DNA of 64,000 nucleotides from positions 1 through 64,000 of the forward strand of contig JAKFVU010000002.1 of assembly GCA_021732025.1 (NCBI GenBank). The letters are read 5' to 3'. The notes beneath the pieces were generated by a model that ran no database searches, was not told where the DNA came from, and worked only from the letters and a program-made list of their open reading frames with translations. Source of the DNA: Candidatus Obscuribacterales bacterium (GTDB taxonomy: Bacteria > Cyanobacteriota > Vampirovibrionia > Obscuribacterales > Obscuribacteraceae). A program made the position numbers and the translations under genes. Shown in pieces: positions 35,080 to 44,035 of the stretch. Every line of letters starts with the position of its first letter. Position 1 is the first letter of the stretch.

Positions 35080-35475
35080 ATGGTTACACTTGAAAGCGCA
35101 AGAAAAATAATTGCAGCGGCTGAGGCTAAAGCAGCCGAAATCGGCCAACCAATGAACATTGCAGTGGCTGACGCTGGCGGCAACCTGGTTGCCCATGTCC
35201 GTATGGATAACGCCTGGCTGGGAAGCATCGATATTTCAATCAAAAAAGCTTACACATCCCGCGCATTTGACATAACCACCAAAGACTTAGCCACCCACAG
35301 CCAATCTGGTGGGCAGTTCTTTGGCATCAATGCCTCTAATGATGGAAAAATCATGATTTTTGCCGGCGGCATCCCGCTTAAGAAAGACGGTAAAGTCGTT
35401 GGCGCAATAGGCGTCAGCGGTGGCTCCGGCGAGCAAGACCACGCTGTGGCTGAAGCCGGCGCAGCAGCCTTCTAG
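35080..35475 (+). CDS. GlcG/HbpS-family haem-binding-like protein
   Basis: I start at ATG 35080 with GAGG 3 nt upstream; the ORF track's 34888 start adds 64 residues that overlap the opposite gene. The 131-residue protein is a typical GlcG/HbpS domain: 'AEIGQPMNIAVADAGGNLVAHVRMDNAWLGS', 'IKKAYTSRAF', 'FGINASNDGKIMIFAGGIPL' and 'GKVVGAIGVSGGSGEQD'. HbpS binds haem as an octamer in Streptomyces; other members sit in glycolate or propanediol loci. The role here is open. A small gene follows 27 nt later. Confidence 0.85.
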   Translation: MVTLESARKIIAAAEAKAAEIGQPMNIAVADAGGNLVAHVRMDNAWLGSIDISIKKAYTSRAFDITTKDLATHSQSGGQFFGINASNDGKIMIFAGGIPLKKDGKVVGAIGVSGGSGEQDHAVAEAGAAAF

Positions 35476-35502
35476 GACATCAAGTTAAAAGGAGACTTAG
35501 AG

Positions 35503-35730
35503 ATGCCAAAATTAACTGACATTGTCGACACAAAATTGAAGAAATTTATTAAGAGCCCGACCATGGTTCTGCAAGAAATCTGCCCTGCCGATGACGTTTC
35601 ACAGTCAATAATCGAGCATTCCAACTATCGCTATCAGCTCACCTCAATGACAGCGCTAACAGTTGGTCCGCACGGCGGCCGTATGCTTTTGATTTACGCC
35701 TATCAAGGTGGCGCTGTTAACGTTCAGTAA
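35503..35730 (+). CDS. Small hypothetical protein downstream of the GlcG/HbpS gene
   Basis: The 75-residue protein starts at ATG 35503 behind a strong AAAGGAGA site, so it is very likely translated. It has 'LKKFIKSPTMVLQEICP' and a C-terminal beta-rich stretch ('TALTVGPHGGRMLLIYAYQGG'). No family is recognised. Its spacing suggests co-transcription with the GlcG/HbpS-like gene. Confidence 0.6.
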   Translation: MPKLTDIVDTKLKKFIKSPTMVLQEICPADDVSQSIIEHSNYRYQLTSMTALTVGPHGGRMLLIYAYQGGAVNVQ

Positions 35731-35813
35731 CTGACGCAAATTAAGCGGAATACATCTTTTCAAGCTTTATGTGTGGTTTAATAGCCTCCTGACAATCGCT
35801 GACGGGCATTTCT

Positions 35814-36941
35814 TTGAAGATCAATAAAACTGCCACCGCCTTACTAGCTTTTTTGGCTATTAACCTCATTTTGGCCGGAAATGGCCTCAGTGCCTCTGGT
35901 GAGTCAAAAAAAGACGCTATTCAAAAGTCGCTGGCTGAAGCCTCAACCGAGTTGCAAAAGCAAGCTGGCACAGAGCCGGTGGTATTGATTGGTTCGTCTC
36001 TCATCCTCGCCCCGCTCTGGAGTGTCGATGTGGCCGACGGGGCATTTTTCAAAGACTGCATGCAGCATCACACCAGCAGCCACCTAGCCAAACTTATAGA
36101 TCGACCGGTGGTCAGTTTGGCCACGGCAGGCCAATTCGTATCAGATACCTATCTAATAACTGAAAAGCTACTAAACGAAAAGCATCATCCTAGCGTGCTC
36201 ATCTACGGTGTTGCACCAAGAGATTTTATGGATGATACCACCGGTGGTTTAGCAATGACTTCGGTGTTCGATTCTTTAGTTGAAACAAAAGACTTTCCCA
36301 AAATCGACAAATTGTTCTTTAACAATTTTGATGAGCGGGGAGATTTTGTCCTCAATCGCAGTGTATTTCTCTATCGCAAACGCGGACGCTATCAAGCCAA
36401 AGTTCAAGATTTTGCCGCCAAAGCTGAAGACAAAATCTTAGGGCAATTACCTAAGGGAAAAGACAATGAGGCGAAAGTAGCTAGCAAGACTGCTAATCAA
36501 GATCCGCTAGCAAACTTTTTGTTGGGTGGCGATCGCGATGCCGTGTGGAAACAAAGTATTGAAGAGTATGCAAAGCGATACAAGCGCTTTAACGCTAAAC
36601 AATTCGAGAAACAGAAAGAATGTTTCCGCGCTCTAACTGCACTTTGTGCCGAGCGCAATATCAAATTATATGTTGTTGCCATGCCCCTCACCAACGACAA
36701 TAGAAAACTAATGCCGGATGGTCTGTATCAGCAGTACATAAGCTTTGTCAAAGATGCCACCACAGAGGCAGCAGTTCCTTTTCTTGACCTGCAAAATTCA
36801 AATCTATATGACGAAAGCAATTTCTATGACACCGTGCACTTGAACAGCAAGGGTGGTCAACGCTTTCTCAGCACAATATCAGGGCTAGTCAAAGAAGAAC
36901 ACTCACTCGCCACGGGCAAATCAACGGCCAAGACTTATTGA
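35814..36941 (+). CDS. Secreted SGNH/GDSL-like hydrolase
   Basis: A TTG start gives a signal peptide ('ALLAFLAINLILAGNGLSA'). The mature domain has 'PVVLIGSSLILAPLWS' (nucleophile Ser in the GSS block), 'HPSVLIYGVAPRDF' and, near the end, 'FYDTVHLNSKGGQRFL' (the DxxH catalytic pair), which is the SGNH-hydrolase arrangement seen in AlgX/DltD-like proteins. It may add or remove acyl groups on an envelope polymer. Its last 20 bases overlap the 3' end of the convergent HPt-like gene. Confidence 0.7.
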   Translation: MKINKTATALLAFLAINLILAGNGLSASGESKKDAIQKSLAEASTELQKQAGTEPVVLIGSSLILAPLWSVDVADGAFFKDCMQHHTSSHLAKLIDRPVVSLATAGQFVSDTYLITEKLLNEKHHPSVLIYGVAPRDFMDDTTGGLAMTSVFDSLVETKDFPKIDKLFFNNFDERGDFVLNRSVFLYRKRGRYQAKVQDFAAKAEDKILGQLPKGKDNEAKVASKTANQDPLANFLLGGDRDAVWKQSIEEYAKRYKRFNAKQFEKQKECFRALTALCAERNIKLYVVAMPLTNDNRKLMPDGLYQQYISFVKDATTEAAVPFLDLQNSNLYDESNFYDTVHLNSKGGQRFLSTISGLVKEEHSLATGKSTAKTY

Positions 36942-37265
36942 GCTGCAGATCTCTGTAAATTCGCCTTCTAGTCGGGTCACCAACTGTGCCACTAGCGACC
37001 AGTCTGGGCTCGAATTTTCGGCAGCCTTTTCAATTTCAAGGCAAGTCTGTGCCATATCATCGACGAACACTGATTGACAGACCCCTCTTAAGCCGCGTGA
37101 ATTATGCAACAGTCGCCGCTGATCTTGATTGTCGGCAGACTGTCTGACTTTGCTCAATTCAACTCCACCACTACCGCAAAACAACTCTAAAATCTGTGCG
37201 GCTTGCTCTTCTCCGAACTCTTGTGCTAGGCAGTCTCGTAATTGAGTATCTCTAGTTGAAGCCAT
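36921..37265 (-). CDS. Histidine-phosphotransfer (HPt)-like protein
   Basis: ATG 37263-37265 with GAGG 5 nt upstream gives 114 residues; the ORF track begins at an adjacent GTG. The helical protein has 'RRLLHNSRGLRGVCQSVFVDDMAQTCLEIEKAA' followed by 'LVAQLVTRLEGEFTEI', which matches the HPt four-helix bundle, with the H-x-x-(K/R)-G phospho-His motif present as HNSRG. It would pass phosphate between a hybrid kinase and a response regulator; none is encoded nearby. Confidence 0.65.
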   Translation of the reverse strand: MASTRDTQLRDCLAQEFGEEQAAQILELFCGSGGVELSKVRQSADNQDQRRLLHNSRGLRGVCQSVFVDDMAQTCLEIEKAAENSSPDWSLVAQLVTRLEGEFTEICSSISLGR

Positions 37266-37321
37266 GGTCACCTCGGCTTACGGCACGTTAATATGCCTGC
37301 CCTGTGGACTGCCTAAGTGTT

Positions 37322-38344
37322 CTAAAGTTCCCGACCACGTGAAAAAGGTGAAAATATCTCTTCGACACCGCCATTGCCACGCTTCTTACGTGCGGCACTG
37401 GTGCCGGCCGGCGGTCTGACAGTAGACCAGCCGCGCAATTTTATGCCTTTCTTACTCAAAGTCAGCAATGCTTTATTGCTTACTTCTGTTGAGCGCAAAT
37501 CGATATTGCGTAATTTGGGCATCAAAGCAAAGGTCTTTAAGGCTTCATCAGTGATTTCAGGATTGCTACCAACACCTAGAGTTTCCAAATTCTTGCAGCC
37601 AGCAAGAACTTCGATGTCTTTATTACTGAGGCGGTTGTGCGAGATATTGAGATTTTCCAAAGCAGGTAAGTTGCAAAAATAACGCAGTTCTGACTTCTTG
37701 AAACCAGTGTTGTTGACTCCAACGAAACGCAATTTCTTCAGACCAGTCAAACTCTTGAGAAAGGTACCATCAATTTCGGTTGAAAACAGGGCAATACATT
37801 CGAGATTGACTAAGGTCTTAAGTTGCTTGAGCGATTGATCGTTAATCTCTGCTTTTTCTAGATCAATCGCTCGTATACCAGTGAAGCGAGCTAAATAAGC
37901 CAAAGCTGGGTTACCCAGGTTATCTTCGCTGGTCGCCATCGACATATAGTGAAAGACAACATAGTCAAAGCTATTAGCTGGCAGCCCATCTAGTATATGA
38001 GGGTTGGTAAAAAAATTATGGTTCGGAAAAAAGATGACAAATTTATTGGCTGGTATGTGAATTGTGCCTTGAGCCTTTTGATTGACTGATTTGTCTGTCA
38101 CACTATCGCTAATATCATCGACATTAAAGCAAGCTTTGCTTAGAACTGCTATGCCACCAGCAGAGGTATTAGGGGGAAACTTTAAAGTTCGAGCCGGCAT
38201 GGGCAGCGTCTGCATGGTCGGCCAAACTGGAAAAGGTTTGGAGACCTGCGCTATACAGGGATTAACAACCACAAGCTGCATTAGCAAGATAGAAAAAACA
38301 CGGCAAGCAATCAATTTCGATCTCAATTTAGAAATGGCCCGCAC
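37322..38344 (-). CDS. Secreted leucine-rich-repeat protein
   Basis: After a signal peptide ('FSILLMQLVVVNPCIA') and an N-terminal region come about seven leucine-rich repeats of the bacterial type: 'LKTLVNLECIALFSTEIDG', 'LTGLKKLRFVGVNNTGFKK', 'LPALENLNISHNRLSNKDIE', 'CKNLETLGVGSNPEITDEAL', 'MPKLRNIDLRSTEVSNKALL'. LRR domains bind proteins; this one is probably surface or periplasmic. The repeat consensus resembles the LRR part of the kinase at 61.6 kb. The start is GTG and lacks a clear ribosome-binding site. Confidence 0.75.
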   Translation of the reverse strand: MRAISKLRSKLIACRVFSILLMQLVVVNPCIAQVSKPFPVWPTMQTLPMPARTLKFPPNTSAGGIAVLSKACFNVDDISDSVTDKSVNQKAQGTIHIPANKFVIFFPNHNFFTNPHILDGLPANSFDYVVFHYMSMATSEDNLGNPALAYLARFTGIRAIDLEKAEINDQSLKQLKTLVNLECIALFSTEIDGTFLKSLTGLKKLRFVGVNNTGFKKSELRYFCNLPALENLNISHNRLSNKDIEVLAGCKNLETLGVGSNPEITDEALKTFALMPKLRNIDLRSTEVSNKALLTLSKKGIKLRGWSTVRPPAGTSAARKKRGNGGVEEIFSPFSRGREL

Positions 38345-38372
38345 TATGAATTATCTCTATGCACTAACCAAA

Positions 38373-38933
38373 TTAGTTTACCGCAGCTTGAGCATTAGTG
38401 ACAGCGCCATTATTGTGGATGGTCTCCTCCATCTCCTTTACTTTCGGCTTGTAACTATAGAACCATGGCCACCAATGTCTTAATCCATTGCGGTACATAG
38501 CTTTTGAGGCTTTCTCGGCCGACCATTGATGGGCTGACATACCGTAGACTGCGGCATAAAATTGGGTGCGGTCACGGGCAACTTGGTCACAAATGTAAAT
38601 AGGACAATTGTCTGGATTACGAATAATGGCTAAGAACTTGTTGATATTTTCATCGCTCGGTGGTCCAAATAAGCCAGTAGGAATGTGCTCATAGTTAAGG
38701 CCCAATTCTCTCGCTTTCTTTTCGCGACCTTCCAATCGATTGAGTCTACAGTTAACGATTGTTTTGACACCACGCTTCTTCAATCTTTCCATTTTGGCAT
38801 CATCTGGAATCGGACCCCAAAGACACATCGAATCAACTTCTCCGGAACGACACGAAGTTATTAGAACGGTAGCTAATAACAATGCAACCAGCCCCAAACA
38901 ATTTCTCAAATAGTTTCTCAAGTTATTGCCCAT
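38373..38933 (-). CDS. Lipoprotein with degenerate dual-specificity-phosphatase fold
   Basis: The ATG at 38931-38933 has GGTGG upstream; the ORF track's TTG adds 10 residues. A lipoprotein signal ends 'LLATVLITSCRSG'. The rest is a DSP-like domain ('MERLKKRGVKTIVNCRLNRLEG', 'ELGLNYEHIPTGLFGPPSDENINKFLAII') parallel to the neighbouring phosphatase. At the active site it reads 'PIYICDQVARDRTQF' where the neighbour has 'PVFVHCRQGQDRCGT': the His is lost, the Gly is lost and the Cys-to-Arg spacing is one residue longer. It is therefore probably a pseudophosphatase that binds rather than hydrolyses. Confidence 0.7.
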   Translation of the reverse strand: MGNNLRNYLRNCLGLVALLLATVLITSCRSGEVDSMCLWGPIPDDAKMERLKKRGVKTIVNCRLNRLEGREKKARELGLNYEHIPTGLFGPPSDENINKFLAIIRNPDNCPIYICDQVARDRTQFYAAVYGMSAHQWSAEKASKAMYRNGLRHWWPWFYSYKPKVKEMEETIHNNGAVTNAQAAVN

Positions 38934-39245
38934 ATAATTTCCACCACAATTATTTCCGCGCAAAAAAGACTAGAATTGGCCGCCTCAGTTCCATTTTTTA
39001 CATTAGATTTTGAAATTGCCGAAAGTTTTTTTTGGCACCAGCAGGCACCACTGTGTACGACTTATTACTATGCTCACTTTCAGTAGTGCTCGACAGTGAC
39101 AACTGCTCGACTGTTGCGCCCTGCTCTCAAAACTAAACACAAAAAACCCAGAATTAATTTGATACTTCGGCCTCAAAGCGAGACTGGACGCCAACTGTTA
39201 GACTGAATTATCGAACACAAAAATCGGATTCTTTTGAGGTGCATT

Positions 39246-39947
39246 ATGGCGAATAAAAATTGGATGGTCAGTTCTCTGCTTGCTTTAAGCACTATGGCCC
39301 TCACTCAACCGGCTCTGGCTGAGCTATCCATTGAAGATAGTTTTCCCAGCTTGGTTTCTGATTCTAAGATAGAAGCAAACTCAGGAACAAGTTTGTCTGC
39401 CACCGCCTTAAGCAATCTCAAAGAAGTGATTCCAAATTATGGTTTCGTTTCATCCAAGTTAATTAGGGGCGGACAGCCATCTGCTGCTGGTCTCAAGGCA
39501 TTGAAAGCTGCCGGAGTAAAGACCATTGTCAATTTGCGCGACGGCAAAGATGACATTAGTGAAGAGAGAGCCCTAGCAAAATCGCTCGGCCTAAAGTTTG
39601 TCAGCATTCCCTTGAGTGTGTTCAAAGGTGTAGATCAAGCACAAACTGACAAGTTTTTAGCTACAGTCAACAATAGTGAATCTCAGCCAGTCTTCGTGCA
39701 CTGTCGCCAAGGTCAAGATCGTTGTGGCACCATGGTGGCAATGTACCGCATGCATGAAGAAAGCTGGACTGCCTCGCAAGCCTACAAAGAAATGTTGACC
39801 TATGGATTTCATCCTATGTTCTTCGGTTTGAAAGGCTCTGTATTTGGAGTGTCAGCTCAACTGGGTAGACCAGAAACCGCACCACCACCATCAGAAATTG
39901 TTGATGATCTCAAACTGAGAGCAAAGAAAGTCTTGAGTATGATCTAA
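39246..39947 (+). CDS. Secreted dual-specificity/tyrosine-phosphatase-like protein
   Basis: ATG 39246 with GAGGTG 5 nt upstream is chosen over the ORF track's TTG. A signal peptide precedes a DSP domain: 'LIRGGQPSAAGLKALKAAGVKTIVNLRDG', 'ALAKSLGLKFVSIPLSVF' and the intact P-loop 'VHCRQGQDRCGTMVAMYRM' (HCx5R). The general acid is not clear. It resembles the bacterial 'fused DSP-PTPase' type and would act outside the cytoplasm on phosphorylated proteins, lipids or inositol phosphates. The opposite-strand neighbour is a degenerate paralogue. Confidence 0.8.
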   Translation: MANKNWMVSSLLALSTMALTQPALAELSIEDSFPSLVSDSKIEANSGTSLSATALSNLKEVIPNYGFVSSKLIRGGQPSAAGLKALKAAGVKTIVNLRDGKDDISEERALAKSLGLKFVSIPLSVFKGVDQAQTDKFLATVNNSESQPVFVHCRQGQDRCGTMVAMYRMHEESWTASQAYKEMLTYGFHPMFFGLKGSVFGVSAQLGRPETAPPPSEIVDDLKLRAKKVLSMI

Positions 39948-39968
39948 AAAGATAAAGAGAACAGGCGA

Positions 39969-40544
39969 TTATTTAGCAGGAAATGCTGATTCAATCGCCT
40001 GATTCGACTGCGAATTCGAGTCAGAATTCAAGTTAGTATTCGAGTTAGAATTCAAATCAGAACCCAAGCCAGTAGCAGAATTATCTAACTTGGTACCAGG
40101 CAATAAATCATCGCTTGCCTTCTTACCATTCAAGAAATGGCTTACCATGCCAGCAGTGCCCGACAGATCAACAGTGGTTTTGCGCCGGCCTAGACCAAAC
40201 CAAGAACGCTTTGTCTCAACTTTATCGCCCAGCATGGTAGAAGCTTTGTATGACTTGCTTCCCAAGATACCTTTTTTAGTCTCATAGCCATTGCCCAGCA
40301 GTTGCACACTCGACTTGCTGTCGCCTAACAGTCCTTGGCGATGTTCAATCTTGTCGCCCAATCGGTCTTGAGCAGAAAAGCTCTTTTTGCCGAAGAGATT
40401 GTGTTTCACACTAAACTCTTCACCTTGACCGGTTTTCACTTGAAAGTCGCCGCTCTGAGCCGACGCCGCGTTGCCGGCAAATGAGCACACGTTACTAGTA
40501 ATAATACAAGTGAGGGCTACAAGACTGGTTTTAAGATTGTTCAT
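39969..40544 (-). CDS. Secreted repeat protein with Asn/Ser-rich tail
   Basis: A signal peptide is followed by five or six short repeats with the pattern 'LFGKKSFSAQDRLGDKIEHRQGLLGDSKSSVQLLG': each unit has L-[FL]-G-x-[KS]-[KS], then [LM]-G-[DN]-x-x-E-x-[KR]. After the repeats comes a low-complexity Asn/Ser/Asp tail ('LNSNSNTNLNSDSNSQSN'), encoded by near-tandem 12-18 bp DNA repeats (GAATTCAAGTTAGTATTC-like). The repeats probably form a beta structure; the tail may be a surface linker. Function is unknown. The DNA repeats can slip, so length may vary between strains. Confidence 0.6.
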   Translation of the reverse strand: MNNLKTSLVALTCIITSNVCSFAGNAASAQSGDFQVKTGQGEEFSVKHNLFGKKSFSAQDRLGDKIEHRQGLLGDSKSSVQLLGNGYETKKGILGSKSYKASTMLGDKVETKRSWFGLGRRKTTVDLSGTAGMVSHFLNGKKASDDLLPGTKLDNSATGLGSDLNSNSNTNLNSDSNSQSNQAIESAFPAK

Positions 40545-40734
40545 ACATTTCTCTTTCTAGAAGGATATTTCTGCAGACTAGAGAGTTAGACACTCAAAGG
40601 CAGACGAATGTTCCTCAAGGCACGGGAGCCGTTGACTTTGAGACATTTCAGCACAAAAACCAAGGCCCTACTAAATCTGCGATTTCAATAAGGTAATATC
40701 GGTGTTATTTAGGCTACACATTTAAAGAGAGTCA

Positions 40735-43500
40735 ATGACTACCAGCGCCGCTAAGCACGAAATAGAAAGATTAGAAGCTGCTCGCCGCGGCACAGAACCG
40801 TGGAAAGAATGGGGCCCCTATCTAAGCGAACGTCAATGGGGAACAGTTCGAGAAGATTACAGTGATGATGGAGATGCCTGGAGCTATTTCAGCCACGATC
40901 AAGCCCGCTCTAGAGCCTACCGCTGGGGCGAAGACGGCTTAGCTGGTATATCTGACGACCATCAAGTTCTTTGTTTCAGCCTCGCCATGTGGAATGGCCA
41001 TGACGCCATTTTAAAAGAGCGCCTCTTCGGTCTTACCAATAGCGAAGGCAATCACGGCGAAGATGTCAAAGAGTACTATTTCTATCTTGACAGCACCCCA
41101 AGCCACTCTTATATGAAGTACTTATACAAGTACCCGCAACAAGCATTTCCCTATACCAAACTAATAGAAGGCAACCGCGGCCGCAGCAGACATGAGCCAG
41201 AATATGAGTTGTTGGATACCAAAATTTTTGACGACAATCAATATTTTGATGTCTTTGTCGAGTATGCAAAAGCTGGCCCCAGAGACATTTTGATCAAGAT
41301 TACAGCAGAAAATCGTGGCGCTCATGATGCCCCTCTGCACCTTCTACCCACACTACTTTTTCGCAACACCTGGAGCCACAATGAGCACAGTCAGAAGCCG
41401 ATATTAGAAAAGCTCACTCACCCCAAATATAGTGTGGTGCATGCCCATCACACCGACCCTCTATTTCAAGAGTCACTGTCTGACTATTATCTATATTGCG
41501 ACAGCTCATTAGATGATGCTGTGCCACTGCTCTTTTGCGACAACGATACCAATCACAAACGCCTCTTTGGTACAGCCAATACGGCACCCTTTGTCAAAGA
41601 CGGTATCAATAATTTAGTGGTCAATGGTGCCAGCGATACCTGCAACCCCGAAATGATTGGCACCAAGGCCTCGGCCCACTATCAATTTACTGTGCCAGGC
41701 CAAGGCTCTAAAACAATACTATTGAGACTTTCTGAAAGAGCACCAGAAATCATTGGCGAACCATTCGCTGACGTTGAGGAAATATTCCAACAGCGCATTG
41801 CCGAGGCCGATCAGTTCTACCAAGCCATGTATACCGACGAAATGATAGAAGACGAGGAGAAAGCAAAAGTCTTTCGCCAAGCAATGGCTGGCATGCTTTG
41901 GTCAAAGCAATATTTTTACTACGACTTAGACCGCTGGCTCGATGATCACAAAGCTCACAGCAAAGTTCGCAACCTTGATTGGCATCATATGTATAACGAC
42001 GATGTCATTTCTATGCCTGACAAATGGGAATATCCTTGGTATGCAGCCTGGGATCTCGCTTTTCACACCGTGCCCTTAGGTTCAGTTGACACCGAGTTTG
42101 CCAAACAACAACTCGATCTGATGTTACGCAATGACTATCAGCATCCCAATGGCCAATTGCCAGCCTATGAGTGGAATTTCAGCGACGTCAATCCACCAGT
42201 GCATGCCTTTGCCACCATCGAGATTTATCTCGCTGATAAAGAACGCCACAACGGTGTCGGCGATATCGACTTTCTCAAATATGCTTTTACCAAGCTTATC
42301 GTTAACTACAGCTGGTGGATCAATCGCAAAGATCCTTCTGGTAAAAACGTATTTGAAGGTGGTTTTCTTGGACTAGACAATATTGGTGTCTTTGATCGCA
42401 GCAAGCCTCTGCCCACCGGAGGGTCGCTAGAACAAGCTGACGGTACATCCTGGATGGTGTTCTTCAGCCAACAGATGTTGAGAATTGCCATAGAAGTGGC
42501 CTCGCATGACGCCCTGTACGAAGACTTGGCCGTGCGTTTCTTACAGCATACGTTGTGGATTGCTGGTGCTATGGACCGCATAGGTGAGCATCGAGATGAG
42601 CTTTGGGATGAAGAAGATGGATTTTTCTACGATGTATTGCGCCTACCCAACGGACAGTCCAAGCGCCTCAAAGTAAGATCGATGGTTGGTCTCTTGCCTC
42701 TCACTGCCGTCTCAGTGATTGAGCAATCAATGCTAGAAAAACTACCAACATTCCGCACAAAGAGTCGCGACTTTACCCGCAGACACCCTGAACTTTGCGC
42801 CAATATTCACTTGCCTTCAAAGCCAGGGGTGAACGGCCGGCGCATGCTCTCGGTGGTGAATCAAGCAAAATTGCGGCGCATACTTTCACGCATGCTTGAT
42901 GAAAAAGAGTTTCTCAGTCCCTATGGTATTCGCTCACTTTCTCTCTATCACAAAGACCATCCATTTATTTTCGAACACCACGGCCATCAATTCAGAGTTG
43001 ACTATTTGCCCGGAGAGTCAGACAACGGCATGTTTGGCGGCAATTCTAACTGGCGTGGGCCCATCTGGATGCCAGTAAACTATTTGCTAGTCAAATCACT
43101 TTACGCCTACTACTCGTACTATGGCGACTCATTCAAAATAGAATGTCCCACCGGTTCAGGCAATGTGATGACCCTGCTAGAAGTGGCACACGAAATCTCC
43201 CGCCGCCTCTATTCAATATTTTTACCAGGAGCCGATGGAAAGCGGCCCGTATACGGCGATAGCGACAAGTTTCAAAATGACCCACACTGGAGCAAACATA
43301 TTTTGTTCTACGAATATTTCCATGCCGAAACTGGCGCTGGCCTTGGTGCCAGTCACCAAACTGGCTGGACCGGACTAGTAGCAAGGCTGATGCGTCTAGA
43401 AAATATCATAACTGCTGAGCTACTGTTGAGCCCAGGTGCAGCAACAAAAGCTCGTCAGGCGCTGATGGCACACTGGACCGACGAAGGCGACGAAGATTAG
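40735..43500 (+). CDS. GH63-family (MGH1-type) glucosidase
   Basis: A 921-residue cytoplasmic enzyme with the features of bacterial GH63/'MGH1-type glycoside hydrolase': 'ERQWGTVREDYSDDGDAWSYFSHDQARSRAYRWGEDGLAGISD', 'DWHHMYNDDVISMPDKWEYPWYAAWDLAFH' (a catalytic Asp is expected in this D-A-x-D region), 'GQLPAYEWNFSDVNPPVHA', 'WDEEDGFFYDVL', 'GMFGGNSNWRGPIWMPVNYLL' and 'GASHQTGWTGLVA'. It hydrolyses alpha-glucosides, in bacteria often small storage or compatible-solute glycosides such as glucosylglycerate; the substrate is inferred only. It has no signal peptide and stands alone. Confidence 0.9.
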   Translation: MTTSAAKHEIERLEAARRGTEPWKEWGPYLSERQWGTVREDYSDDGDAWSYFSHDQARSRAYRWGEDGLAGISDDHQVLCFSLAMWNGHDAILKERLFGLTNSEGNHGEDVKEYYFYLDSTPSHSYMKYLYKYPQQAFPYTKLIEGNRGRSRHEPEYELLDTKIFDDNQYFDVFVEYAKAGPRDILIKITAENRGAHDAPLHLLPTLLFRNTWSHNEHSQKPILEKLTHPKYSVVHAHHTDPLFQESLSDYYLYCDSSLDDAVPLLFCDNDTNHKRLFGTANTAPFVKDGINNLVVNGASDTCNPEMIGTKASAHYQFTVPGQGSKTILLRLSERAPEIIGEPFADVEEIFQQRIAEADQFYQAMYTDEMIEDEEKAKVFRQAMAGMLWSKQYFYYDLDRWLDDHKAHSKVRNLDWHHMYNDDVISMPDKWEYPWYAAWDLAFHTVPLGSVDTEFAKQQLDLMLRNDYQHPNGQLPAYEWNFSDVNPPVHAFATIEIYLADKERHNGVGDIDFLKYAFTKLIVNYSWWINRKDPSGKNVFEGGFLGLDNIGVFDRSKPLPTGGSLEQADGTSWMVFFSQQMLRIAIEVASHDALYEDLAVRFLQHTLWIAGAMDRIGEHRDELWDEEDGFFYDVLRLPNGQSKRLKVRSMVGLLPLTAVSVIEQSMLEKLPTFRTKSRDFTRRHPELCANIHLPSKPGVNGRRMLSVVNQAKLRRILSRMLDEKEFLSPYGIRSLSLYHKDHPFIFEHHGHQFRVDYLPGESDNGMFGGNSNWRGPIWMPVNYLLVKSLYAYYSYYGDSFKIECPTGSGNVMTLLEVAHEISRRLYSIFLPGADGKRPVYGDSDKFQNDPHWSKHILFYEYFHAETGAGLGASHQTGWTGLVARLMRLENIITAELLLSPGAATKARQALMAHWTDEGDED

Positions 43501-43516
43501 AAGACAAGCATAGGCC

Positions 43517-43981
43517 CTAAGGCAAGCTGACAATACCACTGCGATCTATGTCTATGGCAACCGAGCGAGTGTCCATATGCACGTCAAAGGTAGCAGGGTG
43601 GTCGGGCTCACCAGCTTTAGAGAAAGTGATCTCGCCGATCATACTGACGCCTTGAGGTAGAACGACCTCTTCTAAGGTGCGCTGGCCGCTGCGAATAACA
43701 TAAGCAGCACTTCTTCCTTCTGTTGATTGTCTTGACTCGACCGATATGTCGATTCCCAGCTCGGTTGCCATCTGCTTTGCCTTGCGAATATCTTTGACTA
43801 AGTCATGAGCGGCATTGTTCAAAGCAAGATGCCTGGAGGTGTAATCAACAACACGATAACCAAAGAAGGGCACAGCAATGAACATGGCGAGAAATGCCAA
43901 GCTTTCTAGTTTGCGAATCAAAGGCCATGCAAGAAATACATTTTTCTTGCGGCGACGCTCCCTAGATCCGTCCTGCGACAT
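43517..43981 (-). CDS. Pseudopilin-like (GspH/FimT-type) membrane protein
   Basis: A charged N-terminus ('GSRERRRKKN') precedes a single hydrophobic helix ('SLAFLAMFIAVPFFGYRV') and then 'AAHDLVKDIRKAKQMATELGIDISVE', which matches the helix-to-strand part of GspH/FimT pseudopilins (l..dl..ArqeAi..g..v.v). The C-terminal part is beta-rich with a late 'DHPATFDVH...SVAIDIDRSGIVSL'. The usual prepilin cleavage site (G-F-T-L-x-E) is not present, so processing is doubtful. It could be a derived minor pilin. AGGAAG lies 6 nt before the ATG. Confidence 0.5.
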   Translation of the reverse strand: MSQDGSRERRRKKNVFLAWPLIRKLESLAFLAMFIAVPFFGYRVVDYTSRHLALNNAAHDLVKDIRKAKQMATELGIDISVESRQSTEGRSAAYVIRSGQRTLEEVVLPQGVSMIGEITFSKAGEPDHPATFDVHMDTRSVAIDIDRSGIVSLP

Positions 43982-44035
43982 CCTGGACTTCCTATAATAT
44001 TTGATTTCAGCCTAAGACAGTATAGAGCAACGCCG

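Noticed and set aside
39969-40060. CRISPR-like short repeats near 40.0 kb
   Set aside because: The repeats are imperfect, lack spacers of constant length and encode the Asn/Ser tail of the secreted protein.
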